A model generated the notes under the pieces. The model searched no databases and had not been told where the DNA came from. It worked only from the letters and a program-made list of their open reading frames with translations. A stretch of DNA of 64,000 bases from Bacteroidia bacterium. Its GTDB lineage: Bacteria; Bacteroidota; Bacteroidia; Flavobacteriales; Flavobacteriaceae. The DNA is taken from positions 1 through 64,000 of the forward strand of contig JAUIIU010000007.1 in NCBI GenBank assembly GCA_030431695.1, written 5' to 3'. This document shows positions 1 to 9,862 of this stretch, piece by piece. How positions within the stretch are numbered: the stretch's first letter is position 1; each line of letters starts with the position of its first letter. Made by a program: the position numbers and the translations under genes.

Positions 1-2
1 CA

Positions 3-281
3 GGACAGGGTAAAGATCATCCGGGTCTGTACAGGCGCGGCCTTTTTGTAAAGGACGAGGAGATCCATTGGATTCGTGAGGATTTGGAACTGAAGATAGA
101 TGAACAATTGGAAGTAAAGGCGAGGATACGCTATCGGCAGGAACTTCAAAAAGCCTCTTTACACCGAACGGAAACCGGACTTTATGTTATCTTTGAGAAA
201 CCACAATCGGCCATCACCGAGGGGCAGTTCGTAGCCTGGTATGACGGTGAGGAATTGCTGGGTAGTGGTGTAATCTCTTAA
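3..281 (+). CDS. mnmA: tRNA-specific 2-thiouridylase MnmA, C-terminal part (truncated by window start)
   Basis: Frame is open from the window edge; [20 protein letters not shown]... and a C-terminal ...[16 protein letters not shown] segment typical of MnmA. Confidence 0.75.
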   Translation, partial: GQGKDHPGLYRRGLFVKDEEIHWIREDLELKIDEQLEVKARIRYRQELQKASLHRTETGLYVIFEKPQSAITEGQFVAWYDGEELLGSGVIS

Positions 282-290
282 TTGAAATCC

Positions 291-1910
291 ATGAAGAAAA
301 TTATACTTATTGTGATGATCCTGATTGCCTATTCAGTTCGTTCGCAAACCCAGGAAGCTCTTGTGTTTCTTGCGGACAAGGAAAATGTTGCAGCTTCGAT
401 TGCCGATCCCATAAGTATCTTAACACAGGATGCCATCGATCGTAAACAAATGCACGATGTTGCAATTGACGAACGTGATGTGCCAGTCACTGAAAGCTAT
501 ATCACTACCTTGAAATCACAACCGGGTATTACCGTTCACTCGAAAAGCAAGTGGATGAATGCAGCTTATGTCAGTGGTTCCCAGGCACAAATAGAGAACC
601 TGCTCAACCTGGCTTTCGTTACTGAGGTTGAATTTATGGATCCCGACCTGAATTTATTCCCGGAACCAATTCCTGTTCCCGATAAGTTTGAACTGGAGAA
701 CATGCAGGGCCGTGTCGTTTACGATTATGGTGCGGCTGCAAATCAGATCGAAATGTTGGCAGGTGATTTTCTCCACGAACAGGATTTCAGTGGAGAGGGT
801 ATGGTGATAGCGGTTTTGGACAGTGGTTTCCCCAATATTGGCGGAATCCCTGCGTTCGCCGACATGATATCGGAAAACAGGTTGTTAGGGACTTTTGATT
901 TTGTTCTGGACCAGACAACTATCGGAGGGAGCCACACTCACGGCACCAAAGTACTGAGCGATATGGCTGGATTTATGGAGGGTCAGTTTGTAGGAACAGC
1001 ACCTAAGGCTTCCTATTACCTCTTCAGGACTGAAGACGCAGGTTCGGAAAAGCCTGTTGAAGAAGCCTATTGGCTGGAAGCACTGGAACGCGCAGATAGC
1101 CTTGGTGTGGATGTTGTCAATACCTCCCTTGGTTACCAGGATTTCGACAATTCGAATTACGATCACAGTTATTCTGATCTAGACGGACAGACCACCCTTG
1201 GAGCAAGAGCGGCGAACCATGCTTTCGAAAAGGGAATGTTGTTGGTAACTTCCGCAGGAAACGACGGCGGAGGTTTCACCTTTGTGGCAACACCGGCAGA
1301 CGCGTTTGGGGTACTGACTGTTGGCGCGGTTGACAGCAGTGGGAATTATGCCAGTTTCAGTTCGATTGGCCCGACGGTCGATGGGCGAGTGAAGCCGGAT
1401 ATAATGGCTCAGGGCGCAAGTGCGGTTGTTGTGGATACCAATGGAAACATCACAACCAATAGCGGAACCTCCTTCAGTTCGCCTATCATGGCGGGTGCGG
1501 TAACCTGTTTGTGGCAAAGCAGGCCGGAAGCAAGGAACTACCAGGTAATGCAGATCGTCCGCGAATCGGCCAGTTTGTTCAATAATCCAACCGCCGAGAT
1601 GGGATACGGCATCCCGAATTTCGAAGATGCGTACAACGCCATACAAATTCTCGGGATACAGCAAGCCTTCCTCGATAGCAATTTTGCAATTTACCCGAAT
1701 CCGGTCATCGATACCTTCATTATTTCCTTTCCGAAGGAGGTCAATTCGGCCGAGATTTACATTTACAGCGTTTCCGGGAAATTGATACGAAAGACAGTTA
1801 TTCATAGAGAAGATAACATGATTGAACTTGCCGGTATCGCACCCGGACTCTACATGGTAACGGTTTGGGCAGGGGAAGCGACCAATACTTTTAAGATCAT
1901 AAAGCAATAG
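291..1910 (+). CDS. S8 (subtilisin-like) serine peptidase with T9SS type A C-terminal sorting domain
   Basis: Signal peptide; Asp motif VIAVLDSGF, His motif SHTHGTKV, Ser motif GTSFSSPIMAG; C-terminal FAIYPNPVIDTF...GLYMVTVWAG...FKIIKQ. ATG at 291 preferred over TTG at 282. Confidence 0.9.
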   Translation: MKKIILIVMILIAYSVRSQTQEALVFLADKENVAASIADPISILTQDAIDRKQMHDVAIDERDVPVTESYITTLKSQPGITVHSKSKWMNAAYVSGSQAQIENLLNLAFVTEVEFMDPDLNLFPEPIPVPDKFELENMQGRVVYDYGAAANQIEMLAGDFLHEQDFSGEGMVIAVLDSGFPNIGGIPAFADMISENRLLGTFDFVLDQTTIGGSHTHGTKVLSDMAGFMEGQFVGTAPKASYYLFRTEDAGSEKPVEEAYWLEALERADSLGVDVVNTSLGYQDFDNSNYDHSYSDLDGQTTLGARAANHAFEKGMLLVTSAGNDGGGFTFVATPADAFGVLTVGAVDSSGNYASFSSIGPTVDGRVKPDIMAQGASAVVVDTNGNITTNSGTSFSSPIMAGAVTCLWQSRPEARNYQVMQIVRESASLFNNPTAEMGYGIPNFEDAYNAIQILGIQQAFLDSNFAIYPNPVIDTFIISFPKEVNSAEIYIYSVSGKLIRKTVIHREDNMIELAGIAPGLYMVTVWAGEATNTFKIIKQ

Positions 1911-2851
1911 TGAAGAACAGCATCACCGAATTATTCAATATCAAATACCCCATCATCCAGGCCGGGATGATCTGGAATAGTGGTTGGCGCCTGGCGAGCG
2001 CTGTGAGCAATGCAGGAGGCCTGGGATTGCTCGGGGCAGGGTCCATGTACCCTAATGTGCTGCTTGAGCATATTCAGAAATGTAAAAAAGCAACAGACAA
2101 ACCCTTTGGTGTGAACGTCCCAATGCTTTACCCCAACCTGGAAGAGATCATCGAGATCATTATTTCCGAAGGTGTTAAGATCGTTTTTACCTCTGCCGGA
2201 AACCCTAAAACGTATACTTCAAGATTGAAGGATGCCGGTATTACAGTGGTTCACGTTGTTAGTAGCGTAAAATTTGCGCTCAAGGCGCAGGAAGCGGGTG
2301 TAGACGCTGTGGTGGCTGAAGGTTTTGAAGCTGGGGGACATAACGGTCGTGACGAAACAACCACCTTTACGCTTATCCCCATGGTTCGAGAACAGGTCTC
2401 CATTCCTTTGATCGCGGCAGGTGGCATTGCTACCGGGCGAGGTATGCTGGCAGCCATGGTGTTGGGTGCTGATGGGGTTCAGGTAGGAAGTCGTTTTGTT
2501 GCTTCGAAAGAATCCAGTTCACATATCGCATTCAAAAAAATGGTGGTTGAAGCCAAGGAAGGAGATACGCTTCTTACGCTTAAGGAACTGGCACCCGTCC
2601 GACTTCTGAAGAACAAGTTCTTCGAGGATGTGATGAAATTGTATGAAACCAATCCCACAAAGGAAGAACTGAAGGAACTACTGGGGCGTGCCAGAGCCAA
2701 AAGAGGTATGTTCGAAGGCGACCTGGTTGAGGGTGAACTTGAGATCGGGCAGATCGCCGGACTCATACACGATATCAAACCTGCTGCCCGAATCGTAGAG
2801 GAAATGGTTGCCGAATTCGAGGAGGCTAAAAGATCTGTTACTGAACTGTAA
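1910..2851 (+). CDS. NAD(P)H-dependent flavin oxidoreductase / nitronate monooxygenase family
   Basis: YPIIQAGMIWNSGWRLASAVSNAGGLGLLG, VVAEGFEAGGHNGRDE, AAGGIATGRGMLAAMVLGADGVQVGSRF; GTG start overlaps the preceding stop. Confidence 0.85.
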   Translation: MKNSITELFNIKYPIIQAGMIWNSGWRLASAVSNAGGLGLLGAGSMYPNVLLEHIQKCKKATDKPFGVNVPMLYPNLEEIIEIIISEGVKIVFTSAGNPKTYTSRLKDAGITVVHVVSSVKFALKAQEAGVDAVVAEGFEAGGHNGRDETTTFTLIPMVREQVSIPLIAAGGIATGRGMLAAMVLGADGVQVGSRFVASKESSSHIAFKKMVVEAKEGDTLLTLKELAPVRLLKNKFFEDVMKLYETNPTKEELKELLGRARAKRGMFEGDLVEGELEIGQIAGLIHDIKPAARIVEEMVAEFEEAKRSVTEL

Positions 2852-2854
2852 ATT

Positions 2855-5110
2855 TTATTTCAGTACAAAACTACCGCTCAACCCTTCCACCGAACTGCCT
2901 CCCACCATTACATCGAATTCCCCCGGCTCGACCACAAAGTCCCCGTCCGGCATATAAAAGCCAAGTTCGTTTTCGGTGAGACTGAACGTGATCTTCTTGC
3001 TTTCGTTTGGTTTCAAACTGAATTTTTCAAAGCCCTTGAGTTCTTTTACGGGTCGGACGTTACTCGCAACCTTATCCCGAATATATAACTGGGCAACTTC
3101 TTCACCCATCCTGTCACCTTTATTGGTCACAGTTACGGAAACCTTGACGTCCTTAGGGTTAGCAGCATCGATCTTAAGATCAGAATAACTGAATTCGGTA
3201 TAACTGAGACCATACCCGAACGGGTATAACGGTGCGTTATTTTCGTCAATATAGTGCGTCCAGAACACCAACTCGATAGGGCCCGGCCGCCCCGTATTGA
3301 AATGATTGTAATAAATGGGTACCTGCCCAACACTTCGCGGAAAGGTCATAGGCAATTTTCCACTCGGATTGTACTCCCCAAACAGTACCTGGGCTACGGC
3401 GTGCCCGGTCTGACTCCCAAGTTGCCAGGCTTCAAGGATGGCAGGAATATTCTCGGATGCCCATGGGAATGCCAGTGGCCTGCCATTATTGAGAACAAGG
3501 ATCACATTTTTATTAACACCATGAACGGCTTCGAGTAGTTCCTGCTGAAGGCCGGGAAGATCTAACTCGGCCCGACTCCTTCCTTCACCGCTTTGAAAAC
3601 CGTGCTCGCCCAGGACCATGATAACGACTTCCGAGTTTTTCGCAAGCTGTACCGCTTCCTGAAAGCCGGAACGGTCTGTTTCATTGATCCTGACCTCATT
3701 GATAAAGGTCGTTTCCCCAACCACAAGTTCCGGGCCCCTGGCATAGGTAATCTCGGAAGAGTACCGCTGAAGGCCTTCCAGCACTGAAACAGCGCTGTTA
3801 TCCTCGGATGCGAGTCGCCAGCTGCCCAAAGGACTATTCTTATCACTGGCAAGTGCCCCGATCACTGCAATTTTCTTCTGGTCTTTAGTCAGCGGCAGGA
3901 GATTGCCTTCGTTCTTCAGTAAAACTATAGATTTACGGGCCATATCCAGTGCTGCGGCGTGATGATCGGGATGATTCATCAGTTCCTGTTCCCGCACGGT
4001 GTCACAATACCTGTATGGATCATCGAAGAGACCCAGTTCAAACTTTACTCTTAAGATCCGACGTACTGCCTGGTCGATGACTTTCTCACTAACCGTCCCA
4101 CTTTCAACCAAATCTTTGAGGTGAGCGACATAAGCGTAGGACTCCATGTCCATATCGGAACCCGCGTTGGCCGCCAGTCGTGCGACCTCTTTCAGGTCTT
4201 TTGCGAAACCGTGATCGATCATTTCCTTCCCCGAACCCCAGTCGGAGATTATGAAGCCATCGAAGCCCCACATCTCCTTCAGCACATCTCTTTGCAGGAA
4301 TTTATTGCCTGTAGCAGGAATGCCGTTCAGGATGTTGAAAGAATTCATCACCGTCCGTACATTGTGATCAACGGCTGCTTTGAAAGGTGGAAAAACAATA
4401 TTGTAGAGGGTGGATGTACCAATATCAACCGTATTGTAATCCTTGCCCGATTCAGCAAAACCATAGGCTGCAAAATGTTTAGCGCAGGCGGCTATGGTAT
4501 TTGGTGCAGATAGGTCGTCACCCTGGAAGCCCTTGACCCTGGCGACCCCAATTTTCGCTCCCAGGTAGGGATCTTCACCACCACCTTCCATCACTCGGCC
4601 CCATCGGGCATCTCGTGAGATATCCATCATTGGGGCAAATGTCCAGTGAATACCTTCCGCGGCTGCTTCAGTTGCCGCTACGCGGGCCGACATTTCTATA
4701 GCCTTGAGATCCCAGCTGGCTGCCTCGGCAAGAGGAATTGGGGTAATGGTCTTCTGGCCGTGGATCACATCATAACCGAAAATTAGCGGGATACCCAGTC
4801 TAGTCTCGTTAACAACGATCTCCTGGATCTTTCTGGCGTTCTCTGCTCCGCGAACATTCAGCATTGAACCCACTAGCCCACTACGAAGGTGGTCATATTT
4901 TAATTTCGCGTTGCCTTCTTCTGGTGCTGGCCCTGTGAGATTCCAGAAGCCGTTGTACTGGTTCATCTGTCCCACTTTCTCTTCCAGGGTCATGAGGTTC
5001 ATAAGCGAATCTATCTTCTTCTCGATATCTTTGTTCTGGCTGTTCATTTGCGTATTGAATAGTGTGCAAACAATTGCGATGGAAAGTATTTTTACTAATG
5101 GTTTTTTCAT
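2855..5110 (-). CDS. bglX: Glycoside hydrolase family 3 beta-glucosidase (BglX-like), exported
   Basis: Signal peptide; GFIISDWGS nucleophile region; KHFAAYG motif; C-terminal fibronectin type III-like domain. Confidence 0.9.
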   Translation of the reverse strand: MKKPLVKILSIAIVCTLFNTQMNSQNKDIEKKIDSLMNLMTLEEKVGQMNQYNGFWNLTGPAPEEGNAKLKYDHLRSGLVGSMLNVRGAENARKIQEIVVNETRLGIPLIFGYDVIHGQKTITPIPLAEAASWDLKAIEMSARVAATEAAAEGIHWTFAPMMDISRDARWGRVMEGGGEDPYLGAKIGVARVKGFQGDDLSAPNTIAACAKHFAAYGFAESGKDYNTVDIGTSTLYNIVFPPFKAAVDHNVRTVMNSFNILNGIPATGNKFLQRDVLKEMWGFDGFIISDWGSGKEMIDHGFAKDLKEVARLAANAGSDMDMESYAYVAHLKDLVESGTVSEKVIDQAVRRILRVKFELGLFDDPYRYCDTVREQELMNHPDHHAAALDMARKSIVLLKNEGNLLPLTKDQKKIAVIGALASDKNSPLGSWRLASEDNSAVSVLEGLQRYSSEITYARGPELVVGETTFINEVRINETDRSGFQEAVQLAKNSEVVIMVLGEHGFQSGEGRSRAELDLPGLQQELLEAVHGVNKNVILVLNNGRPLAFPWASENIPAILEAWQLGSQTGHAVAQVLFGEYNPSGKLPMTFPRSVGQVPIYYNHFNTGRPGPIELVFWTHYIDENNAPLYPFGYGLSYTEFSYSDLKIDAANPKDVKVSVTVTNKGDRMGEEVAQLYIRDKVASNVRPVKELKGFEKFSLKPNESKKITFSLTENELGFYMPDGDFVVEPGEFDVMVGGSSVEGLSGSFVLK

Positions 5111-5141
5111 GAGCCGAAATTTAAATTGAAAAAGTAGATAT

Positions 5142-5579
5142 TCAGTCTTCTGTGTCCCGACCTTCCTGGTGGGTTACCATCCACTGGATCCCGAACTTAT
5201 CCTTGAGCATCCCGAAGTTATCGGTGATCGGGAATAGTACCTGTCCGCCTTCCGATAGTTTTGCGAACACCTCCGATTTCAACATCGAATCCTGGAAAAC
5301 AACATACAAAGACATATTGCTACCCTGGCTTACTGGGTGTGTTGGCAGGTCGTCCGACGCCTTTATGGTAAGTCCGCCTGCTTTCAGTTCGGAATTAAAG
5401 ATTCGGTCCTGTATCAATTCAGGCACATCCATAGGAGCTTCCGCAAAGGATTGCATGGCGGTAATGCGGCCATTCAGGATCTCGGCATAGAAGTGCATTG
5501 CTTCCCTGCAGGTTCCGGGAAAGGCGATATATGGAATGATACTGTTCATTTCAGCTTGTTTTTGATTTGTGTTTGTCAT
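5142..5579 (-). CDS. VOC family (PhnB-like glyoxalase/bleomycin resistance) protein
   Basis: IPYIAFPGTCREAMHFYAEILNG...; start placed at 5579 or 5549 because the longer ORF overlaps the upstream gene. Confidence 0.75.
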   Translation of the reverse strand: MTNTNQKQAEMNSIIPYIAFPGTCREAMHFYAEILNGRITAMQSFAEAPMDVPELIQDRIFNSELKAGGLTIKASDDLPTHPVSQGSNMSLYVVFQDSMLKSEVFAKLSEGGQVLFPITDNFGMLKDKFGIQWMVTHQEGRDTED

Positions 5580-6147
5580 CCAGGAACTCATCGGTAAAAT
5601 GAGCTTCATGTTTTGCTCGCGCGAACTTTTCAGCATTAAAACTTTTAGAATCACCCTTCGGGATGGACAGGCTTTTCCATTCCGTATCACGGATCATTCG
5701 GCCAACGTATACGATCTGTCCAATGTGATACGCATAGTGCGCCAGTTGCCTGTTGATCGCATCCGGGATGCTATGGCCCTGGTTCCTTATGAAGATTTGC
5801 GTGTTTGAATTCGTGGTATTTACCGTGTCAAGTGCATCGAACAGGCACTTCCAGCCTTCGTTCCACTTAAGCATCATTTGGTCCTTATCGCGGATGACAT
5901 CCTCGAATTCCATGTCCCTGTTACGCCAGTCCTTTTCGCCATCGGAAGTGAGAAAATCTGTCCATCGCGACATCATATTTCCCCATAGGTGATTCACCAT
6001 GACAGCGATCGAATTACTGGCTTCATTATATTGCCAGAAAAGGGATTTTTCATCCAACTGTTCGAAGGTGCGTTCACCGAGGAGTTTGTAATACTGGAAT
6101 TGTTTTCGAATTCCGACAAGGTAATTCGTATCGAAATCTTTCATCAC
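5551..6147 (-). CDS. DUF1572 / DinB-like family protein
   Basis: SIAVMVNHLWGNMMSRWTDFLTSDGEKDWRNRDMEFE...AHYAYHIGQIVYVGRM pattern. Confidence 0.75.
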   Translation of the reverse strand: MMKDFDTNYLVGIRKQFQYYKLLGERTFEQLDEKSLFWQYNEASNSIAVMVNHLWGNMMSRWTDFLTSDGEKDWRNRDMEFEDVIRDKDQMMLKWNEGWKCLFDALDTVNTTNSNTQIFIRNQGHSIPDAINRQLAHYAYHIGQIVYVGRMIRDTEWKSLSIPKGDSKSFNAEKFARAKHEAHFTDEFLDDKHKSKTS

Positions 6148-6178
6148 TTAAAGTTAGGGATTTCTTTTGGGATACCAT

Positions 6179-7384
6179 TCAGAATTCCAACACCTTCTGA
6201 TTTTTTGTAAGATCCTCAAATTTCTCCCTTTCACGAATGAGATGTGACTTGCCATTGTGCCACAGGACTTCCGCCGGACGATACCTGCTGTTATAGTTGC
6301 TCGACATGGTGAAACAGTATGCGCCGGCATTGTGAAAAGCCAGGATGTCTCCTTCGCGGATCTCCGAAATTCTGCGGTTATTGGCAAAGGTATCTGTTTC
6401 ACAAATATACCCTGTCACGGTATAGAACCGCTCTCTTCCCGATGGGTTACTGATGTTCGAAATATGGTGTTTGGCTCCATACAACATGGGGCGAATAAGG
6501 TGGTTGAATCCGCTGTCCACCTGTGCAAATACCGTCGATGTGGTTTGTTTTACCACGTTCACACTCACCAGGAACTTTCCGGATTCACTCACCAGGAATT
6601 TTCCGGGTTCGAAGGCCAGTGTGAGTTCTCTTCCGTAGGAACTACAGAAATCATTGAAACGCTCACTGAGCTTTTTGCCCAGTTCTTCAACATTGGTTTC
6701 GATGTCACCATCTTTGTACGGAACTTTAAAACCACTTCCGAAGTCAATGAATTCAAGAGAATCAAATTCTCCGGCAGCCTTGAACAAAATTTCCGAAGCG
6801 TACAGGAACACATCTATATCGAGGATGTCGCTACCCGTGTGCATATGAATTCCATTTATGTGCATTCCGGTGTTATCGACAATTCGCTTGATATGTGGCA
6901 GTTGGTGGATGGATATCCCAAATTTACTGTCGATATGACCAACAGAAATATTAGTATTACCTCCGGCCATTACATGGGGGTTAATACGTATACAAACCGG
7001 AATATCCGGATGTTGCGTCCCGAATTGTTCTAGTACGGAAAGGTTGTCGATATTGATGCGAACTCCCAAACTCGCAGCCTTCTCGATCTCTGCCATCGAT
7101 ACACCGTTTGGTGTATATATGATATGTCCCGCTGGTACGCCCGCCTCAAGTGCAAGACGAACTTCCTGAATAGAGACCGTGTCCATCCCGGCACCAAGGG
7201 AATGCAGGAATTTCAATGCTGAAATATTAGAAAGCGCCTTCACAGCATAGTGAATGCGGAGCTGTTTTACATCACGGAAAGCATTGATCAACCGTTTGTA
7301 CTGTCGTTCCATTACCGAGCTGTCATATACATACACCGGACTTCCATAGTCCTGAACTACCGAGAGAAGTTCCTTTTCAGTCAT
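6179..7384 (-). CDS. lysA: Diaminopimelate decarboxylase
   Basis: PLP lysine motif HYAVKALSN; EPGKFLVSESG; CETDTFANNRRI; start at internal ATG 7384 (MTEKELLSVVQDYGSPVYVYD). Confidence 0.9.
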   Translation of the reverse strand: MTEKELLSVVQDYGSPVYVYDSSVMERQYKRLINAFRDVKQLRIHYAVKALSNISALKFLHSLGAGMDTVSIQEVRLALEAGVPAGHIIYTPNGVSMAEIEKAASLGVRINIDNLSVLEQFGTQHPDIPVCIRINPHVMAGGNTNISVGHIDSKFGISIHQLPHIKRIVDNTGMHINGIHMHTGSDILDIDVFLYASEILFKAAGEFDSLEFIDFGSGFKVPYKDGDIETNVEELGKKLSERFNDFCSSYGRELTLAFEPGKFLVSESGKFLVSVNVVKQTTSTVFAQVDSGFNHLIRPMLYGAKHHISNISNPSGRERFYTVTGYICETDTFANNRRISEIREGDILAFHNAGAYCFTMSSNYNSRYRPAEVLWHNGKSHLIREREKFEDLTKNQKVLEF

Positions 7385-7484
7385 AATTACCGTGTTTTGA
7401 TCATCAGGCTTTAAAATTAAGAGTCTGGATGATTCTTTCATCATTTTTTCGTAAAAAATAAGTTAATAGGAAACTTTAAAAACA

Positions 7485-7516
7485 TTGGTTCAAAAGCCCT
7501 GCATTTACTATTTTTG
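7485..7516 (+). promoter_or_regulatory. Bacteroidetes-type promoter for sucC
   Basis: TTG at 7485-7487, 21 nt spacer, TATTTTTG (TAnnTTTG) at 7509-7516, 25 nt before the sucC ATG. Confidence 0.6.
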
Positions 7517-7541
7517 TCCTGCTCAGAAAAATTAACATCGC

Positions 7542-8732
7542 ATGAATTTACACGAATACCAGGGAAAAGAGATATTAAACAGTTTTGGTGTTGAAATACA
7601 GAGAGGGATCGTAGCGACTACTCCTTCGGAAGCGGTTGAAGCTGCCAGGAAATTGACTGAAGAAACCGGAACCGGTTGGCATGTGATCAAAGCACAAGTG
7701 CACGCCGGGGGCCGTGGAAAAGGAGGTGGAGTGAAGCTCGCTAAGAACCTGGGGGAAGTGGAAGAAATTGCCGGACAGATCATCGGGATGAACCTGGTAA
7801 CACCGCAAACCAGTGCCGAAGGAAAGAAAGTTCACCAGGTGTTGATTGCTGAAGATGTTTATTATCCCGGTGATAGTGAACCGGAGGAATACTATATGAG
7901 CGTATTACTCGATCGCGCTAAAGGTAAGAACATGATCATGTATTCAACCGAAGGTGGAATGGATATCGAAGCTGTTGCCGAAGAAACGCCACACCTCATC
8001 TTTACCGAAGAGATCGATCCCGCTGTTGGCTTGCTACCGTTCCAGGCTCGAAGAATAGCCTTTAACCTGGGCCTGAGCGGTATAGCGTTCAAGAAGATGA
8101 CTAAATTCGTAAGTGCGCTGTATACGGCATACATTAAATCCGACTCATCCCTTTTCGAGATCAATCCTGTTCTTAAGACCAGTGACGATAGAATCATAGC
8201 AGTAGATGCGAAGGTAACCCTGGATGATAACGCATTGTTCAGGCATAAGGATTACGCTGCGCTTCGTGATGAGCGGGAAGAGAACCCGATTGAGGTGGAA
8301 GCGAAAGCCGTTGGTTTGAATTACGTTGACCTTGATGGTAATGTAGGATGTATGGTAAACGGTGCCGGACTGGCAATGGCAACCATGGATCTGATCAAGC
8401 AGGCTGGAGGTGAACCGGCAAACTTTCTCGATGTTGGAGGAACTGCGGATGCAGAAAGGGTAGAAGCTGCCTTCAAGATTATACTTAGAGATCCGAGTGT
8501 TAAAGCGATCCTCGTGAATATTTTTGGTGGTATCGTAAGATGTGACCGCGTGGCACAAGGGATAGTTGACGCCTACAAGAACATGGGAAATATAAACGTA
8601 CCTATCATTGTCCGACTCCAGGGTACGAACGCCGACCTGGCCAAGGAGATCATTGATAACAGTGGTCTTGACGTTCAGAGTGCGATTGAATTCCAGGAGG
8701 CCGCAGACAAGGTCCAGGCGGTAATGTCCTAA
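7542..8732 (+). CDS. sucC: Succinyl-CoA synthetase (ADP-forming) beta subunit
   Basis: MNLHEYQGKEIL...VKAQVHAGGRGKGGGVKLAKN...VNIFGGIVRCDRVAQGI. Confidence 0.97.
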   Translation: MNLHEYQGKEILNSFGVEIQRGIVATTPSEAVEAARKLTEETGTGWHVIKAQVHAGGRGKGGGVKLAKNLGEVEEIAGQIIGMNLVTPQTSAEGKKVHQVLIAEDVYYPGDSEPEEYYMSVLLDRAKGKNMIMYSTEGGMDIEAVAEETPHLIFTEEIDPAVGLLPFQARRIAFNLGLSGIAFKKMTKFVSALYTAYIKSDSSLFEINPVLKTSDDRIIAVDAKVTLDDNALFRHKDYAALRDEREENPIEVEAKAVGLNYVDLDGNVGCMVNGAGLAMATMDLIKQAGGEPANFLDVGGTADAERVEAAFKIILRDPSVKAILVNIFGGIVRCDRVAQGIVDAYKNMGNINVPIIVRLQGTNADLAKEIIDNSGLDVQSAIEFQEAADKVQAVMS

Positions 8733-8753
8733 TAATCAAAACTTCATATGGAA

Positions 8754-8778
8754 GCCCCTCGTGAGAGGGGCTTTTTTT
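8754..8778 (+). terminator. Rho-independent terminator after sucC
   Basis: GCCCCTC-gtga-GAGGGGC followed by TTTTTTT. Confidence 0.9.
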
Positions 8779-8922
8779 ATTTCCTGGCAGTTTTAACGAG
8801 TGTTAACGAAGGTTAAGATAGCGTTAAAAGCTAAATATCTGCGTAACATATCTTTTTTAGAGGCGTCTATAGTATAAATCATTCAGTCAATCAATTATTC
8901 ATTAATCTTAAAACGAACAACT

Positions 8923-9258
8923 ATGAAACGATTCAAATTGTTTTTACTAGCTCTAGGGCTCGTAGCCAGTACGTCGGCATTTGCCACGAATCCCGCTCCT
9001 ATCAGTGAAGGAACTGAGACTTCCAAAGAACTTAAGAAATTGCTAAATGGTCCTGAATTCATCGTTGAGCATGATATGCACGCCGAAGTGCTATTCACCA
9101 TTACCGATGATAAAGAGATCAAAGTGCTCTCCGTGGCTTCAGACAACACAGAACTTGTGAACTATGTAAAGTCACGATTGAACAAGGAAACGCTTGATAG
9201 CGAACTGGAAACAGGAAAGCAATACCTGGTACCTTTCAAGATCAAGGCAGAGAAATAG
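8923..9258 (+). CDS. Small exported hypothetical protein
   Basis: Signal peptide MKRFKLFLLALGLVASTSAFA; own terminator. Confidence 0.7.
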   Translation: MKRFKLFLLALGLVASTSAFATNPAPISEGTETSKELKKLLNGPEFIVEHDMHAEVLFTITDDKEIKVLSVASDNTELVNYVKSRLNKETLDSELETGKQYLVPFKIKAEK

Positions 9259-9275
9259 AAAAATTTTTTCTGAAG

Positions 9276-9308
9276 AACCCCGGTCTAATCAACCGGGGTT
9301 TTTTATTT
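9276..9308 (+). terminator. Rho-independent terminator
   Basis: AACCCCGGT...ACCGGGGTT followed by a T-rich tract. Confidence 0.85.
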
Positions 9309-9315
9309 TCGTAGT

Positions 9316-9714
9316 ATGGATAAAGCTAAAAACCATGCCCTTATCAGCGACCTGATCATTCTCGCCAAAGCCGATGAGAAGATCATGGCCTCCGAATATG
9401 ATTTCATCCTTCGGATCGCGGAAAGGATGGACGTTTCCCAGGAGGAAGTGGATCAACTGATCAAGAATCCATTACCATCCTTACCACTGGTTTCAGAAAT
9501 AGAACGGATCACACACTTCCATAAACTGATCTTGCTGATGAACGTCGACTGGGAAGCTCATAAAAAGGAGGTAGAAGTTCTTCGGAATTTCGGACTCAAA
9601 CTCGGAATTCGGCCTGCTGCTATCGATAGGATCATGGCTCGCACCCAGGAATACGAGAACCGGGTGATCCCTTCCGAAGAATTGATCAAGATCTTTCAGA
9701 CCTACTACAACTAA
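9316..9714 (+). CDS. Hypothetical cytoplasmic protein, possibly TerB-like
   Basis: ALISDLIILAKADEKIMASEYDFILRIAERMDVSQEEVDQLI resembles a TerB-type helical repeat. Confidence 0.55.
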   Translation: MDKAKNHALISDLIILAKADEKIMASEYDFILRIAERMDVSQEEVDQLIKNPLPSLPLVSEIERITHFHKLILLMNVDWEAHKKEVEVLRNFGLKLGIRPAAIDRIMARTQEYENRVIPSEELIKIFQTYYN

Positions 9715-9739
9715 GATCTTCACCAGAATAGGACTAAAT

Positions 9740-9795
9740 GTCTCGAAAAGAGACAAAAAGACAGTTATAAAACAGTTTTATCGGTCATTTTGACC
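9740..9795. promoter_or_regulatory. Three adjacent perfect inverted repeats upstream of the Hsp20 gene
   Basis: GTCTC-N5-GAGAC (9740-9754), ATAAAA-N3-TTTTAT (9767-9781), GGTCA-N3-TGACC (9783-9795). Confidence 0.6.
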
Positions 9796-9862
9796 TGCGT
9801 TTGTATTTGGAATTTATTTTGCTGTAGAGTTAAAAAAGTTGAACTCATTAAAATAAATCGAT

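Noticed and set aside
1179-1907. Long antisense ORFs (e.g. 242 aa on - strand inside the S8 peptidase; 258 aa at 6257-7033 inside lysA; 337 aa at 51369-52382 inside relA/spoT)
   Set aside because: They lie wholly inside confidently identified genes, lack recognisable domains and have atypical low-complexity translation; treated as shadow ORFs.
5580-5690. Upstream extension of the VOC-family ORF
   Set aside because: It overlaps the DUF1572 gene in another frame and has no family similarity; a downstream start is more likely.
6575-6625. Apparent 24-bp tandem duplication in lysA (GKFLVSESGKFLVSV)
   Set aside because: Active LysA proteins normally have EPG-x-(F/L)LV-x-x-(A/S)G-x-(F/L)LV-x-V here, so the repeat is natural motif similarity, not a frameshift or artefact.
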